Of a DNA stretch of 64,000 nucleotides, positions 16,725 through 26,229 are shown one piece after another (the first letter of the stretch is position 1; each line of letters begins with the position of its first letter). Under the pieces are notes generated by a model, which saw only the letters and a list, made by a program, of their open reading frames with translations, did no database searches and had not been told where the DNA came from. A program made the position numbers and the translations under genes. The DNA comes from Phascolarctobacterium sp. Lineage in GTDB: Bacteria > Bacillota > Negativicutes > Acidaminococcales > Acidaminococcaceae. The stretch spans positions 1-64,000 of the forward strand of contig JAFUKD010000001.1 of the NCBI GenBank assembly GCA_017467905.1, in the 5' to 3' direction.

Positions 16725-17654
16725 CTATACCAGTTTAAATTTTTCTACAAGTGTTTGCTCCATGCTGTTCACCACATTTTCATAATTAGGTTCAGCATCC
16801 AGCGCATACCATTGAATATAGGGCATGCGCTTGTAAAAGGTTACCTGTCTTTTGGCAAAATTACGTGTTGCCTGCTTCAATTTATCAACAGCAAAATCAT
16901 AGTCCATACCATCGTTGATGTACCACAGCATTTGACGATAGCCAATGCTTTTCATGGACTGGCAGTCAACGGGCACGCCTTCCTCTAACAAACGGCGCAC
17001 TTCTTTTTCCAAGCCCTGCTCTATCATAATATCAACGCGTCTGTTGATGCGTTCGTACAAAATTTCACGAGGCATGTTCAAGCCAAAGACCACTGCCTCG
17101 AAGGGCATCTCTGCTGCGCCGTACTGGTTTATCTCTTCACCCTTAGATGCTGCTTCAATGGCACGGATGACGCGGCGGGTATCATTAACGTGCAGGCGTG
17201 CGGCAGCCTCCGGGTCCAGCTGTTCCAAGCGGGCGTGGAGCGCTTCCTTGCCATGTTCCAAGGTAAATTGCTCCAACTCCTGGCGCATGGCTTCGTCTGC
17301 ATCTACACTATTAAAGGCGTAGCCCTCAAGGAGCGCCTTAATATACAGGCCTGTTCCCCCTGCGATAATGGGCAGCTTCCCTCGCGCGTTAATATCTTTA
17401 ATCAGCTCTTCCGCACGCTCTTTAAAATCTACTACATTAAACTCTGCATCTGCAGGCAGGATATCCACCAGATGATGGGGCACAGCGTTAAGCTCTGCTT
17501 CCGTAGGCTTGGCAGTGCCAATATCCATCCCACGATACACATACATGGAATCACCGGAAATAATCTCACCGTTCAAGCGCTTAGCAAGCTCTATGGCGCA
17601 ATGGCTTTTGCCTGTCGCCGTAGGTCCTAAAATTACTGCCACTCTTTCTTTCAC
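16725..17654 (-). CDS. miaA: tRNA dimethylallyltransferase MiaA
   Basis: 309 aa. P-loop GPTATGKS (9-16), GDSMYVYRGMDIGTAKP and GGTGLYIKALLEG are the MiaA signatures. It adds dimethylallyl to A37 of tRNAs that read codons beginning with U; MiaB, encoded upstream in the same unit, then methylthiolates the base. It overlaps or nearly abuts the methyltransferase gene (3 bp gap). Confidence 0.97.
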   Translation of the reverse strand: MKERVAVILGPTATGKSHCAIELAKRLNGEIISGDSMYVYRGMDIGTAKPTEAELNAVPHHLVDILPADAEFNVVDFKERAEELIKDINARGKLPIIAGGTGLYIKALLEGYAFNSVDADEAMRQELEQFTLEHGKEALHARLEQLDPEAAARLHVNDTRRVIRAIEAASKGEEINQYGAAEMPFEAVVFGLNMPREILYERINRRVDIMIEQGLEKEVRRLLEEGVPVDCQSMKSIGYRQMLWYINDGMDYDFAVDKLKQATRNFAKRQVTFYKRMPYIQWYALDAEPNYENVVNSMEQTLVEKFKLV

Positions 17655-17657
17655 AGT

Positions 17658-18434
17658 TTACCTCCTGATGATACCAAACTTAATGCGGCTATAACGTCTG
17701 CCTAAAATTTCTGTACAACCATATTCACGTAGTATCTTCTCGCTACGTTCCTTAATGACAATTTTAGGAGCAGCCTTTAGTGCCAGCGCAAGAGTACGCT
17801 GATTCAAAGGCTTCTCGTAGGCAACGGGGCGCAGCGGTTCCATGGCAGAAGAGCCCTGCACCGGATAACGAAACATGGGGTCAAAATACACCACGTCAAA
17901 GGAATCTGCCTCGCAGCTTTCCAGGTACTGCTCCGCTGTAGCCTGCACCGTAGTAATGCGGCGCAAAGCCTTTGTCAAATCGCAGTCCTCTGCTTCATAA
18001 GCACGCAAGCCCTTTTCTACAACAAAGTGTAATAATAAGGAAGCCTCCGTACCCACGACCCTTCCCTCTTCGCCCACAAGGTAGCTGGCAATGGCAGCAT
18101 CTCCTGCCAAGCCCAAGGTTCCGTCTAAAACGCGCATGCCTTCTTTAAGCTCTAAGGCACTGGCGAAATGGTCGTGTTCATTATTTTTTAAACGCTGCAA
18201 GCGCAAAACAGCCATTCCCAGATGATAGAAGAAAGTTCCTTCCTTATTATATATCTGGGGTCCATCTGCAGTTGCAACCAAAATTGCTTCTAAATTATGT
18301 TGCCGGAGTAATTCTTCCAGGCTGCCCTTGGATGCTCTTTCAAGATAGGGCACGCCAAAATGTTCAGCCCAGGATTTGGCAGCTTCCAACAAATCACCGC
18401 TGCCCTTGCGCCCTACAGTTACTGCAAAACGCAT
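17658..18434 (-). CDS. class I SAM-dependent methyltransferase, RsmJ/DUF548-like
   Basis: 258 aa. A Rossmann-like SAM site is seen as MRVLDGTLGLAGDA (about 110-123), with VVYFDPMFRYP (an acidic DPxF active-site motif) about 80 residues later; both are characteristic of the DUF548/RsmJ-like group. RsmJ methylates G1516 of 16S rRNA in gammaproteobacteria, but Firmicute relatives are uncharacterised. ATG 18434 starts 1 bp after the mutL stop (translational coupling); a longer frame overlapping mutL is less likely. Its position between mutL and miaA suggests an RNA substrate (inference). Confidence 0.8.
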   Translation of the reverse strand: MRFAVTVGRKGSGDLLEAAKSWAEHFGVPYLERASKGSLEELLRQHNLEAILVATADGPQIYNKEGTFFYHLGMAVLRLQRLKNNEHDHFASALELKEGMRVLDGTLGLAGDAAIASYLVGEEGRVVGTEASLLLHFVVEKGLRAYEAEDCDLTKALRRITTVQATAEQYLESCEADSFDVVYFDPMFRYPVQGSSAMEPLRPVAYEKPLNQRTLALALKAAPKIVIKERSEKILREYGCTEILGRRYSRIKFGIIRR

Positions 18435-18435
18435 T

Positions 18436-20457
18436 TTAAAAGCCCGTCCTTTTAAACATTTTGTAAAGGTCATTCGTGCCAATCTCTATCATACAGGGGC
18501 GACCATGGGGACAGGTAAAGGGATGCTCCGTATTGCAAAGGTCAATAATCAGCTGACGCATCTGGCGCATATTCAGAAGCTGTCCTGCTTTGATGGCTGC
18601 CTTGCAGGCGGTCATGTGCAATACCTCTTGGCGCAGGTCTGCTCCGTTAATGGTGCGCAGCTCTCGCAGCATCTTGCTGATTTCCAAAATAAATTCTTCG
18701 CAGTCATCCGCCTTGATATCTGTAGGCAAGCTGGAAACGCGCAGCATCTCCTCACCTGCCGGAGCGATATCCACGCCTAAACGGAGGAATTCTTCGTGAT
18801 GTTCCTCAATGAGGGCAATATCCTGCGCCTGTACGTCAACGTAAATGGGCAGCAGTAATTGCTGAGCAGGAATGTCGCCTTTAGTTGCCATCAGCTTGTC
18901 AAACAAGATGCGTTCGTGAGCAGCGTGCTGGTCTATCAAATACAGGGTATCCTCTGATTGAGCAATGATAAAGGTTTTATCCACCTGACCAATGGGCCAG
19001 ATGGTATCTACACCGCTGTCAGTATCAGTAAAGGCAATGGCTTCCACCGGAACAGTGGCAAAGGGTTCGCCTTTGGCAAATTCTTCCCGCGCTTCGTTAA
19101 TGGTGAACACAGGCTCCTGCACAGCAGTATAGGTACAATCCCTTTGCTTAAATACATTAGGGGTGTATTCTTTTGCTTGTGCAACAGGTTGTTTCACGTG
19201 AAACATTTCTTCTGCTTCTTGAGAAGGTCTTTCCGGAGTTTTGAAAATGTCGCCCATACCAATATCACTTTTAAAAATAGGCTCAAAGACTTGGGGTTTG
19301 GGCGGCTCGTATTTCACAGCGGGCTTTGCTTCCCCGTAGGGACTGCCAGCTTCGCTAGCCAGGGCAGGCTGTGCAAATACAGAAGCTTCCTTCTGCTCCG
19401 GCACAAACACGTTCAGCTCGGAATCCTCCAGCAGGGTAACCTCTGCCTTTTTCGCACTCATGGGTCTGGTCAAAGCATCAGTCAGTGCCTTGAACATTGC
19501 CTTGTAAACAGTGCTTTCGTCACTGAATTTAATCTCGCTCTTTTGAGGATGTACGTTAACATCTATGGAAGCAGTGTCCACAGTAATATTTAACACCACA
19601 AAGGGGAAACCACTCTTGGGAATTTGAGATTGGTAAGCGTGGTCAATAGCCTTCGCCAGCATTTTGTTACCAATCATACGACCGTTGACGAAAAGGGTTT
19701 GCCACTGACGAGTGCCTTTCAATAAGGTTGGCTTGCCAATGTAACCGTTAATTTTAATCTTCTCATCTCTAAAATCTACGGTCAGCAGCTCTTCCGACAC
19801 GTTCTTACCGTACAGGGCACGAATTGTTGTGGTTAAACTGCCATCTCCGGGAGTGCTAAGCACTTCCTTATCGTTACTTACCAATTTAAAACGCACATCA
19901 GGACGGGACAGGGCAAGCTTAGTCAACAGCTCGCTGATGTAACGCCCCTCTGTACCAACTGTCTTTAAAAATTTACGACGGGCAGGCACGTTGAAGAAAA
20001 GGTTTTCTACAATTATAGTAGTACCTGCGTTGCCACCTGCCTTAGTACATTCCAAGTCCTCACCGCCGTCGATACGGATGGATGTCGCAAACTCCTCTGC
20101 TTCGGGACGGGTGAGCAGGGTGAAATTAGAAACGGAAGCAATACTGGGCAGAGCTTCGCCGCGGAAGCCCAAGGTATTCAGGCTCAGCAAATCATCTGCC
20201 GAGGTAATCTTACTGGTTGCGTGGCGCAACACTGCCAATTTAGCATTGGCTTCACTCATACCGCTGCCATTATCCACAACGCGAATGTACTCCGTACCGC
20301 CGGCAAAAATCGTTACTTCTACCTTGTCCGCTCCTGCGTCCAAGGCATTCTCCACTAATTCCTTAACTACGGAAGCAGGCTTCTCTACAACTTCGCCTGC
20401 AGCAATCTGGTTGGCGGTATTGGTGTCCAAAAGCTGTACGTTTTTTACTTCCATCAT
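18436..20457 (-). CDS. mutL: DNA mismatch repair protein MutL
   Basis: 673 aa. The N-terminal GHKL ATPase has IAAGEVVEKPASVVKELVENALDAG, DNGSGM and the GFRGEAL loop. After a poorly conserved linker (about 370-480), the C-terminal dimerisation domain has DQHAAHERI, and later ACKAAIKAGQ and CPHGRP, which are parts of the endonuclease metal site of MutH-less bacteria. It overlaps mutS by 4 bp. It acts with MutS to nick and remove mispaired newly made strands. Confidence 0.97.
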   Translation of the reverse strand: MMEVKNVQLLDTNTANQIAAGEVVEKPASVVKELVENALDAGADKVEVTIFAGGTEYIRVVDNGSGMSEANAKLAVLRHATSKITSADDLLSLNTLGFRGEALPSIASVSNFTLLTRPEAEEFATSIRIDGGEDLECTKAGGNAGTTIIVENLFFNVPARRKFLKTVGTEGRYISELLTKLALSRPDVRFKLVSNDKEVLSTPGDGSLTTTIRALYGKNVSEELLTVDFRDEKIKINGYIGKPTLLKGTRQWQTLFVNGRMIGNKMLAKAIDHAYQSQIPKSGFPFVVLNITVDTASIDVNVHPQKSEIKFSDESTVYKAMFKALTDALTRPMSAKKAEVTLLEDSELNVFVPEQKEASVFAQPALASEAGSPYGEAKPAVKYEPPKPQVFEPIFKSDIGMGDIFKTPERPSQEAEEMFHVKQPVAQAKEYTPNVFKQRDCTYTAVQEPVFTINEAREEFAKGEPFATVPVEAIAFTDTDSGVDTIWPIGQVDKTFIIAQSEDTLYLIDQHAAHERILFDKLMATKGDIPAQQLLLPIYVDVQAQDIALIEEHHEEFLRLGVDIAPAGEEMLRVSSLPTDIKADDCEEFILEISKMLRELRTINGADLRQEVLHMTACKAAIKAGQLLNMRQMRQLIIDLCNTEHPFTCPHGRPCMIEIGTNDLYKMFKRTGF

Positions 20458-23033
20458 CTACCGCTCTCCTTTCTTGCCTCTTCCTGCAATTTATACAAAG
20501 CGTTCAGTGCTTCAATGGGTGTCATGCTCATAACATCCAGCTTCAATATTTGTTCTGCCAAGCCGCTGCTGAACAGGGAACCCATCATATCAGGCTGCTC
20601 CACAGCAACCTGAGCTTGTCCATGCGCGGGACGCAAGCCATTTTCACAACGGTCATACTCCTGCAAAATCTCGTTGGCTCTTTCCAAAACCTTCTTGGGT
20701 AAGCCAGCCAAGCGTGCCACATGTACGCCATAGCTTCTATCTGTACCACCGGCAACAATGCGGCGCAGGAACACAATGTCGTTGCCACGCTCCTTAACTG
20801 CGACGGAATAATTCTTCACGCCACTCAGTTCGCCTTCCAAGGCAATCAGCTGGTGATAATGGGTAGCGAACAAAGTCTTAGCCTTAATTTTGCTATGGAT
20901 GTATTCCATTACCGACTTGGCAATACTCATACCATCAAAGGTACTGGTTCCGCGACCAACCTCGTCCAAAATAATCAGGCTGTCCTTGGTAGCGTAGCGC
21001 AGGATTTGCGCCACCTCGTTCATCTCTACCATAAAGGTGCTTTGCCCTGTGGCAAGGTCATCGCTGGCACCAACGCGGGTAAAGATTTTATCCACGGGGC
21101 ACACGCTTGCCTGTCGCGCAGGAATGAAGCTGCCCATCTGGGTCATCAGTACCAGCAAGGCAACCTGACGCATATAAGTAGACTTACCTGCCATGTTAGG
21201 ACCGGTAATAACAATCATGCTTTCGTCGTTGTTGTTAAGGTTCACATTATTAGGGACGAAAATTTCTTTTTCCAGCAAACGTTCAACAACGGGGTGACGT
21301 CCATCGGTAATCTTAATTTCGCCACCGTTATTAAGTTCGGGGCGAACATAATTATATTTGTAGGCAACTATGGCTAAGGAGCACAGCACATCCACTGTGG
21401 CCAAAGCTCTTGCTGTTTCCTGCAGCTCGGTAATCTTGGAGCGGATCAGCTCCCTTAGCTGACTAAAGAGATAGTATTCCAGCTGCTCAATCTTTTCTTT
21501 CGCACCTAAGATTTTATTTTCAAAATCCTTCAGCTCAGGAACAATGTAGCGCTCCGCATTGACAAGGGTTTGCTTACGGACGAAGTAATCGGGTACATTT
21601 TCACTTTGTCCCTTGCTTACTTCAATATAATAGCCAAAGACCTTATTGAAGCCAACCTTCATTGTCTTGATGCCGGTCTCTTCCTTAATTTTCAGCTCGA
21701 AGTTCTGCATCCAAGACTTGTTATCCTTGGCAATCAGGTGCAGCTCATCCAGCTCTGCATTATAGCCGGTTTTAATCATGCCTCCTTCACGCACGGAAAA
21801 GGGTGGTTCGTCCACAATGGCAGCTTCCAAAACGGAATGAATGTCCTCGTGAACGTGCAGATTATTATAAAGCTTTTGCAGCTTTCGGCTACGGCAATTA
21901 CGCAAAACAGCCTTTACCTCCGGCAGCATCGCCAAAGATGTACGCAATGAAACCAAATCACGCGCGTTGGCACTACCCACCTCCAAGCGGGAAACAATGC
22001 GCTCCAAATCGTAAATGGCCTTCAAGCGCTCCACCACCGCCTCACGCAGGGTAGTGTTCTCTAAAAGTTCCGCCACTGCATCCTGACGTTCGTAAATTTT
22101 GCCCAAGTCCAACAAGGGACATTCAATCCAGCTACGCAGCTTGCGAGCACCCATGGAGGTATTGGTAAAATCCAAAACGTCCAGCAAGGTTCCGCGCTTG
22201 GAACCGTCACGCATATTACGCACCAGCTCCAAATTACGGATGGCAGTTGCATCAAGATTCATAAAATTATCTATTAAAATTTCGTTTAAGCTGTTAATGT
22301 GGCTCAAATCAGCCATGACAGTTGCGTGGAGGTAGTTAAGTAAACGCTCCACCGTTGCTTCGACGAAGGCAGGAACCTTAGCTCCGGCAAAATGCTTGGC
22401 AAAATAATTCTCTCCCTCGCCTTCCTTATAAAAGCTTACGGCACATTCCGGCAGCTTGCCTGTTACCCACTCTGCCAATTTGTTCCACTGGCCAATGCCT
22501 TCCACCGCTACTATTTCCGCAGGCTGCATTCTGAAAAGCTGCTCCACAATGCTCAGCATGCGTTCGCCGCCTTCTGCCACCACCCACTGACATTCACCGG
22601 TAGAGACATCTGCTGCGGCAAGGCACAGGCTGTTACCCTGCTCGTTAAGCAGCACCAAATAACGGTTGTGCTTGTCCTCCAAAAGCTGCTCGTTCAGCGC
22701 AGTACCGGGAGTAATAATTTTTATTACCTTACGCTCCACAATACCCTTGGCTTCCTTGGGGTCCTGCACCTGCTCGCAAATAGCAATGCGATAGCCCTTC
22801 TCAATCAGCTTGGCAATGTACCCATCCACAGAATGATAGGGCACACCGCACATAGGCATATGCTCATCACCGCCCGCACGTTTGGTTAAAGTAATATTCA
22901 GTTCACGGGATGCAGTAATGGCATCCTCAAAAAACATTTCGTAAAAATCTCCCAAACGGAAAAACAACAAATCATTCGGGTGCTGCTTTTTAACATCCAA
23001 ATATTGCTGTACCATAGGGGTGTAATTAGCCAT
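20454..23033 (-). CDS. mutS: DNA mismatch repair protein MutS
   Basis: 859 aa, full length. The mismatch-binding N-terminus contains FFRLGDFYEMFFEDA (with the Phe-X-Glu wedge, FYE), and the C-terminal ATPase has GPNMAGKSTYMRQ (Walker A), SLIILDEVGRGTST (Walker B and signature) and FATHYHQL. It begins within the last codons of miaB (8 bp overlap) and ends in mutL (4 bp overlap), so the three are co-translated. The short C-terminal helix-turn-helix dimerisation region is present. Confidence 0.98.
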   Translation of the reverse strand: MANYTPMVQQYLDVKKQHPNDLLFFRLGDFYEMFFEDAITASRELNITLTKRAGGDEHMPMCGVPYHSVDGYIAKLIEKGYRIAICEQVQDPKEAKGIVERKVIKIITPGTALNEQLLEDKHNRYLVLLNEQGNSLCLAAADVSTGECQWVVAEGGERMLSIVEQLFRMQPAEIVAVEGIGQWNKLAEWVTGKLPECAVSFYKEGEGENYFAKHFAGAKVPAFVEATVERLLNYLHATVMADLSHINSLNEILIDNFMNLDATAIRNLELVRNMRDGSKRGTLLDVLDFTNTSMGARKLRSWIECPLLDLGKIYERQDAVAELLENTTLREAVVERLKAIYDLERIVSRLEVGSANARDLVSLRTSLAMLPEVKAVLRNCRSRKLQKLYNNLHVHEDIHSVLEAAIVDEPPFSVREGGMIKTGYNAELDELHLIAKDNKSWMQNFELKIKEETGIKTMKVGFNKVFGYYIEVSKGQSENVPDYFVRKQTLVNAERYIVPELKDFENKILGAKEKIEQLEYYLFSQLRELIRSKITELQETARALATVDVLCSLAIVAYKYNYVRPELNNGGEIKITDGRHPVVERLLEKEIFVPNNVNLNNNDESMIVITGPNMAGKSTYMRQVALLVLMTQMGSFIPARQASVCPVDKIFTRVGASDDLATGQSTFMVEMNEVAQILRYATKDSLIILDEVGRGTSTFDGMSIAKSVMEYIHSKIKAKTLFATHYHQLIALEGELSGVKNYSVAVKERGNDIVFLRRIVAGGTDRSYGVHVARLAGLPKKVLERANEILQEYDRCENGLRPAHGQAQVAVEQPDMMGSLFSSGLAEQILKLDVMSMTPIEALNALYKLQEEARKESGR

Positions 23034-24366
23034 GCTGTACCGCCTTGCCTTTCACTAACCAGGTTTGTGCTGTATCAATTTTCACATAAACCTTTTCGCC
23101 AACTTGGTAGGTTTTGCCTTCCAAGGGCCACAATACTAATTTGCCGGTACGAGTTCTACCGTTCCAAACATCCTTATTTTTGCTGGGGCCTTCTGCCAAA
23201 ACCTCAACCACTTGCCCAATAAGCTTTTCATTGCATTTCAGGCTGTTAATGTTTTGAGCTTCCATCAATCTGTTCAAACGCGCCTTCTTCACATCTAAAG
23301 GAACTTGGTTATCCATCTTCGCCGCAGGAGTACCGCTGCGTTTAGAATAAATGAAGGTAAAGGCAGCATCAAAGCCAACCTCTTTCACAAGGTTAAGAGT
23401 ATCTTCAAAATCAGCTTCCGTTTCACCGGGGAAGCCTACAATAATATCGGTGGTAATAGAACAATCAGGCACATACTTACGGATGAGACTGATTAGCTCT
23501 AAATATTTTTCACGGCTGTAGCCACGGTTCATGCGACGTAAAATTTCTGTGCTTCCGGATTGAAAGGGTACGTGGAAGTTTTCGCAAACGTGCTCACATT
23601 CCGCAACAGCCTTGATTACCTCTTCGCTCATATCACGGGGATGGCTTGTCATATAATGAATACGGTCAACGCCTGGAATTTCATTAACACGGCGCAGCAG
23701 TTTGGCGAAGGCTTCTTCCTCACCAAAATCCTTGCCGTAAGAATTAACGTTCTGTCCAAGCAGAGTAAATTCCTTATAGCCTTCCTTCACAGCCTGCTTT
23801 ATTTCTGCAACAATATTTTCTACGCTACGGCTACGCTCGCGGCCACGCACATAGGGAACAATACAGTAAGTACAGAAGTTGTTGCAGCCATACATAATGG
23901 GAATCCACGCTTCAAAAGAGCTTTGGCGAACCATTCTGCCCTCAAATTCACTTTGGTGAATAGTAAGGTCATCAAAAACTCTATTCTTACGCTTGCCGCC
24001 ACGGTCAGCAAGGAAATCTAAAAAGATTTGCTTAAAATCATTTACATAGGCAGTACCCAAAAGCAAATCCACTTGAGGATGCTTCTTGATAAGCTTTTCC
24101 CCATCCTTTTGCGCCATGCAGCCAGCAACACAGATTACAAGGTCAGGATTTTTGGTTTTAACAGCCTTCAGCTCGCCAATCTTACCGGCAATCTTTTTCT
24201 CTGCACTTTCGCGCACGCAGCAGGTGTTAACAATAATCACATCAGCATCGTGAAAATCTGCAATGGGTTCATAGCCAAGCTCTTCCAATTGACCAGCGTA
24301 ATGCTCGGTGTCGGATTCGTTCATTTGGCAACCATAATTTAACAAGGCATAAGTTTTTTGTTTCAT
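23026..24366 (-). CDS. miaB: tRNA-2-methylthio-N6-dimethylallyladenosine synthase MiaB
   Basis: 446 aa radical-SAM methylthiotransferase. The UPF0004 domain has NYGCQMNESD, NTCCVRE and CVAGCMAQ (three cysteines for the auxiliary cluster); the radical-SAM motif CNNFCTYCIVP (CxxxCxxC) follows near 157; a TRAM domain closes the protein (GPSKNKDVWNGRTRTGKLV). It methylthiolates i6A37 of tRNA, downstream of MiaA. First gene of the miaB-mutS-mutL-methyltransferase-miaA-hfq unit. Confidence 0.97.
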   Translation of the reverse strand: MKQKTYALLNYGCQMNESDTEHYAGQLEELGYEPIADFHDADVIIVNTCCVRESAEKKIAGKIGELKAVKTKNPDLVICVAGCMAQKDGEKLIKKHPQVDLLLGTAYVNDFKQIFLDFLADRGGKRKNRVFDDLTIHQSEFEGRMVRQSSFEAWIPIMYGCNNFCTYCIVPYVRGRERSRSVENIVAEIKQAVKEGYKEFTLLGQNVNSYGKDFGEEEAFAKLLRRVNEIPGVDRIHYMTSHPRDMSEEVIKAVAECEHVCENFHVPFQSGSTEILRRMNRGYSREKYLELISLIRKYVPDCSITTDIIVGFPGETEADFEDTLNLVKEVGFDAAFTFIYSKRSGTPAAKMDNQVPLDVKKARLNRLMEAQNINSLKCNEKLIGQVVEVLAEGPSKNKDVWNGRTRTGKLVLWPLEGKTYQVGEKVYVKIDTAQTWLVKGKAVQHG

Positions 24367-24524
24367 TTATTCTAAACCTCCGTCTTTAAAAGCGTTGGAC
24401 ACTATTTTTCTAATATAATATTATACAAAAATTTCATAGTTACCCGCAAGGGTTAAGAGCATTTTTCTAATAGTTAAAAATCTACACCGCGTTGCCGCAC
24501 CCAAATAACTCTCTTTGTCGCTAC

Positions 24525-24560
24525 AAAAAAACAAAAAAGACGCAGACCTAAGTCTACGTC
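24525..24560 (-). terminator. terminator after the tRNA Trp-Gly-Asp cluster
   Basis: Minus-strand stem GACGTAGACTTAGGTCTGCGTC followed by TTTTTTG, directly after tRNA-Trp. The stretch between it and miaB (24367-24520, about 150 bp) shows no gene. Confidence 0.85.
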
Positions 24561-24572
24561 CATGAAGTCATA

Positions 24573-24648
24573 TGGCAGGGGCAGTAGGAATCGAACCCAC
24601 AACCAACGGTTTTGGAGACCGCTACTCTACCAGTTGAGCTATACCCCT
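24573..24648 (-). tRNA. tRNA-Trp (CCA anticodon)
   Basis: 76 nt cloverleaf on the minus strand: AGGGGTA acceptor, D-arm AGCTC...GAG, anticodon loop CTCCAAA, T-arm GGTTCGATTCC and an encoded 3' CCA. Anticodon CCA reads UGG. Confidence 0.96.
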
Positions 24649-24649
24649 G

Positions 24650-24726
<77 letters not shown>

Positions 24727-24727
24727 A

Positions 24728-24804
24728 TGGCGACCCGGAAGGGACTCGAACCCTCGACCTCCGCCGTGACAGGGCGGCATTCTAACCAACTGAACCACCG
24801 GGCC
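24728..24804 (-). tRNA. tRNA-Asp (GTC anticodon)
   Basis: 77 nt on the minus strand: GGCCCGG acceptor, anticodon loop CTGTCAC, T-arm GGGTTCGAGTCCC, encoded CCA. First tRNA of the three-gene unit. Confidence 0.96.
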
Positions 24805-24908
24805 ATTCGTCAGTCGCCTGACATTTATAAATATTACCATATGTCTTAGATAAAAGCAAGCACTTTTGTAAAATATTTTATAAAATTATCAAAAGCTCTC
24901 TTTCTAAA

Positions 24909-24937
24909 TTGTCAACGCTGTGGTTTCATATTATAAT
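24909..24937 (+). promoter_or_regulatory. sigma-70 type promoter for the AlkA-like gene
   Basis: TTGTCA (24909-24914), 17 bp spacer, TATAAT (24932-24937), with the gene start 28 bp further on. The complementary strand of the -35 reads TTGACA and could serve a divergent promoter for the tRNA cluster, but no good -10 is found at normal spacing there. Confidence 0.75.
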
Positions 24938-24964
24938 GAAGAAAAAAGAAAAAGGAGGGCGCTT

Positions 24965-25591
24965 ATGTGCAATACCCCTAACTGGTCCCTTGGCGATGCC
25001 TACCTGCGTGCAAACGTTCCAGAGCTGGCTCCCTTGGTTGATAAGTTTTCTCCCTGCCCCCTACAACCACAAAATCCTAACACATACTTTACCATCTTAC
25101 TGACGGGTATCGTTTCCCAACAGCTTCCTCCAGAAGTGAGTCAGGAGCTGATGCAAAAGTTAGAAGCCTTTTTGGGCAAGCCCATCACTCCCCAAGCAGT
25201 ACTTGCTGCCAACGAAGAAGACTTTGTTATTGCAGGCCTGATGGCTCAAAAAATTGACTACGTTCGTAGCTTCGCCAAAGCAATTGTCCAAGGGCAGGTT
25301 ACCATAGATAAATTTGCAGAGATGACCGACAGCCAGATAAGCAAACAGCTTTTAGCAGTGCGTGGTTTAGGCCAGTGGACAATTGAAATGTTCCTGCTGC
25401 TTGGCTTGTGCCGTACAGACGTTGTTCCCACAGCGGACTTCATCTTCAAAAAAGAACTGCAAGCTTTGCTAAACCTTCCCGCAGAACCCAAGCGCGGTCA
25501 AATCAATAAGCTTACGGAGCCTTGGCGCCCCTGGCGTTCCTTGGCAGTGTGGTACATGTGGCAGAACGCCAACAGCAAAACTAAAAAATAA
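24965..25591 (+). CDS. DNA-3-methyladenine glycosylase (AlkA-type HhH-GPD)
   Basis: 208 aa HhH-GPD base-excision glycosylase. The hairpin-helix-hairpin LLAVRGLGQWTIEMFLLL is followed by VVPTADFIFKK, whose Asp aligns with the catalytic aspartate of AlkA. It lacks the extra N-terminal domain of E. coli AlkA and the Cys cluster of Nth/MutY. It excises alkylated bases. GGAGGG lies 6 nt before ATG 24965. It is monocistronic between a clear promoter and a strong terminator. No Ada regulator is nearby. Confidence 0.88.
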   Translation: MCNTPNWSLGDAYLRANVPELAPLVDKFSPCPLQPQNPNTYFTILLTGIVSQQLPPEVSQELMQKLEAFLGKPITPQAVLAANEEDFVIAGLMAQKIDYVRSFAKAIVQGQVTIDKFAEMTDSQISKQLLAVRGLGQWTIEMFLLLGLCRTDVVPTADFIFKKELQALLNLPAEPKRGQINKLTEPWRPWRSLAVWYMWQNANSKTKK

Positions 25592-25607
25592 CCCTGTTAA
25601 TTCACAG

Positions 25608-25644
25608 AGGAAGCTGATGTTTAGTAGCGTCAGCTTCCTTTTTC
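25608..25644 (+). terminator. terminator after the AlkA-like gene
   Basis: AGGAAGCTGA / TCAGCTTCCT stem followed by TTTTTCTG on the plus strand. Confidence 0.9.
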
Positions 25645-25673
25645 TGTTATAGTATCCACAAAGCAGCTGCAAG

Positions 25674-25701
25674 TAAAAATGGCGGGCACAAAGCTCGCCA
25701 T
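25674..25701 (-). terminator. terminator after the ArgA-like acetyltransferase gene
   Basis: Minus-strand stem ATGGCGAGC / GCCCGCCAT followed by TTTTTAC, 8 bp past the stop at 25710. Confidence 0.85.
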
Positions 25702-25709
25702 CACATATT

Positions 25710-26195
25710 TTAGAACATAATATTTCCAGGTTCGTAATCCACCGTCGTCTTTACAAAAGCAATCTCGTTGCAGTAGGGATATTGGGGACAGTACACACAT
25801 TCCTTCCATACCTTTTGAGGAAGCTTCTCCTTAGCGGTTTCAATATAATTACATTTGGCAAAAAATCCCGGCTGGTAAGTAAGGGTGAAGAACATCTTTA
25901 CACCGCGTTCAACACCTTCCTTTTCCAACAGCTCCACTATCTTTCTGCCAATGCCTGTGCATTTTAACTCCGGGTCAACAGCAAGGGAACGAATCTCTGC
26001 CAAGCGGTCCCACACAAAATGCAAAGCACCGCAGCCAATCAAGCGATTATTTTCTACTGCGATGATGTAGTCACGCAAGTTCTCATAAATTGAATTACGA
26101 GAACGAGGAAGCATCAAGCCTTCCTTAGCATAATCGTTAAGCAGCTTATGGATTTTTTCTACATCGTCAAATTTTGCGGTTCTATATACAATCAT
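25710..26195 (-). CDS. N-acetyltransferase, single-domain ArgA-like (N-acetylglutamate synthase candidate)
   Basis: 161 aa GNAT. LIGCGALHFVWDRLAEIRSLAVDPELKCTGIGRKIVELL contains the acetyl-CoA site (core GIGRKIV) and, with GFFAKCNYIETAKEKLP, follows the layout of short ArgA proteins such as mycobacterial ArgA. Such proteins make N-acetylglutamate for arginine synthesis. It has extra C-terminal cysteines (YCPQYPYC) that could bind a metal (inference). The gene is alone, downstream of the hyf-like operon and a degenerate palindrome. Confidence 0.8.
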   Translation of the reverse strand: MIVYRTAKFDDVEKIHKLLNDYAKEGLMLPRSRNSIYENLRDYIIAVENNRLIGCGALHFVWDRLAEIRSLAVDPELKCTGIGRKIVELLEKEGVERGVKMFFTLTYQPGFFAKCNYIETAKEKLPQKVWKECVYCPQYPYCNEIAFVKTTVDYEPGNIMF

Positions 26196-26229
26196 AAATA
26201 ACCTCTCACAGAAATTATTTTACCGAATT

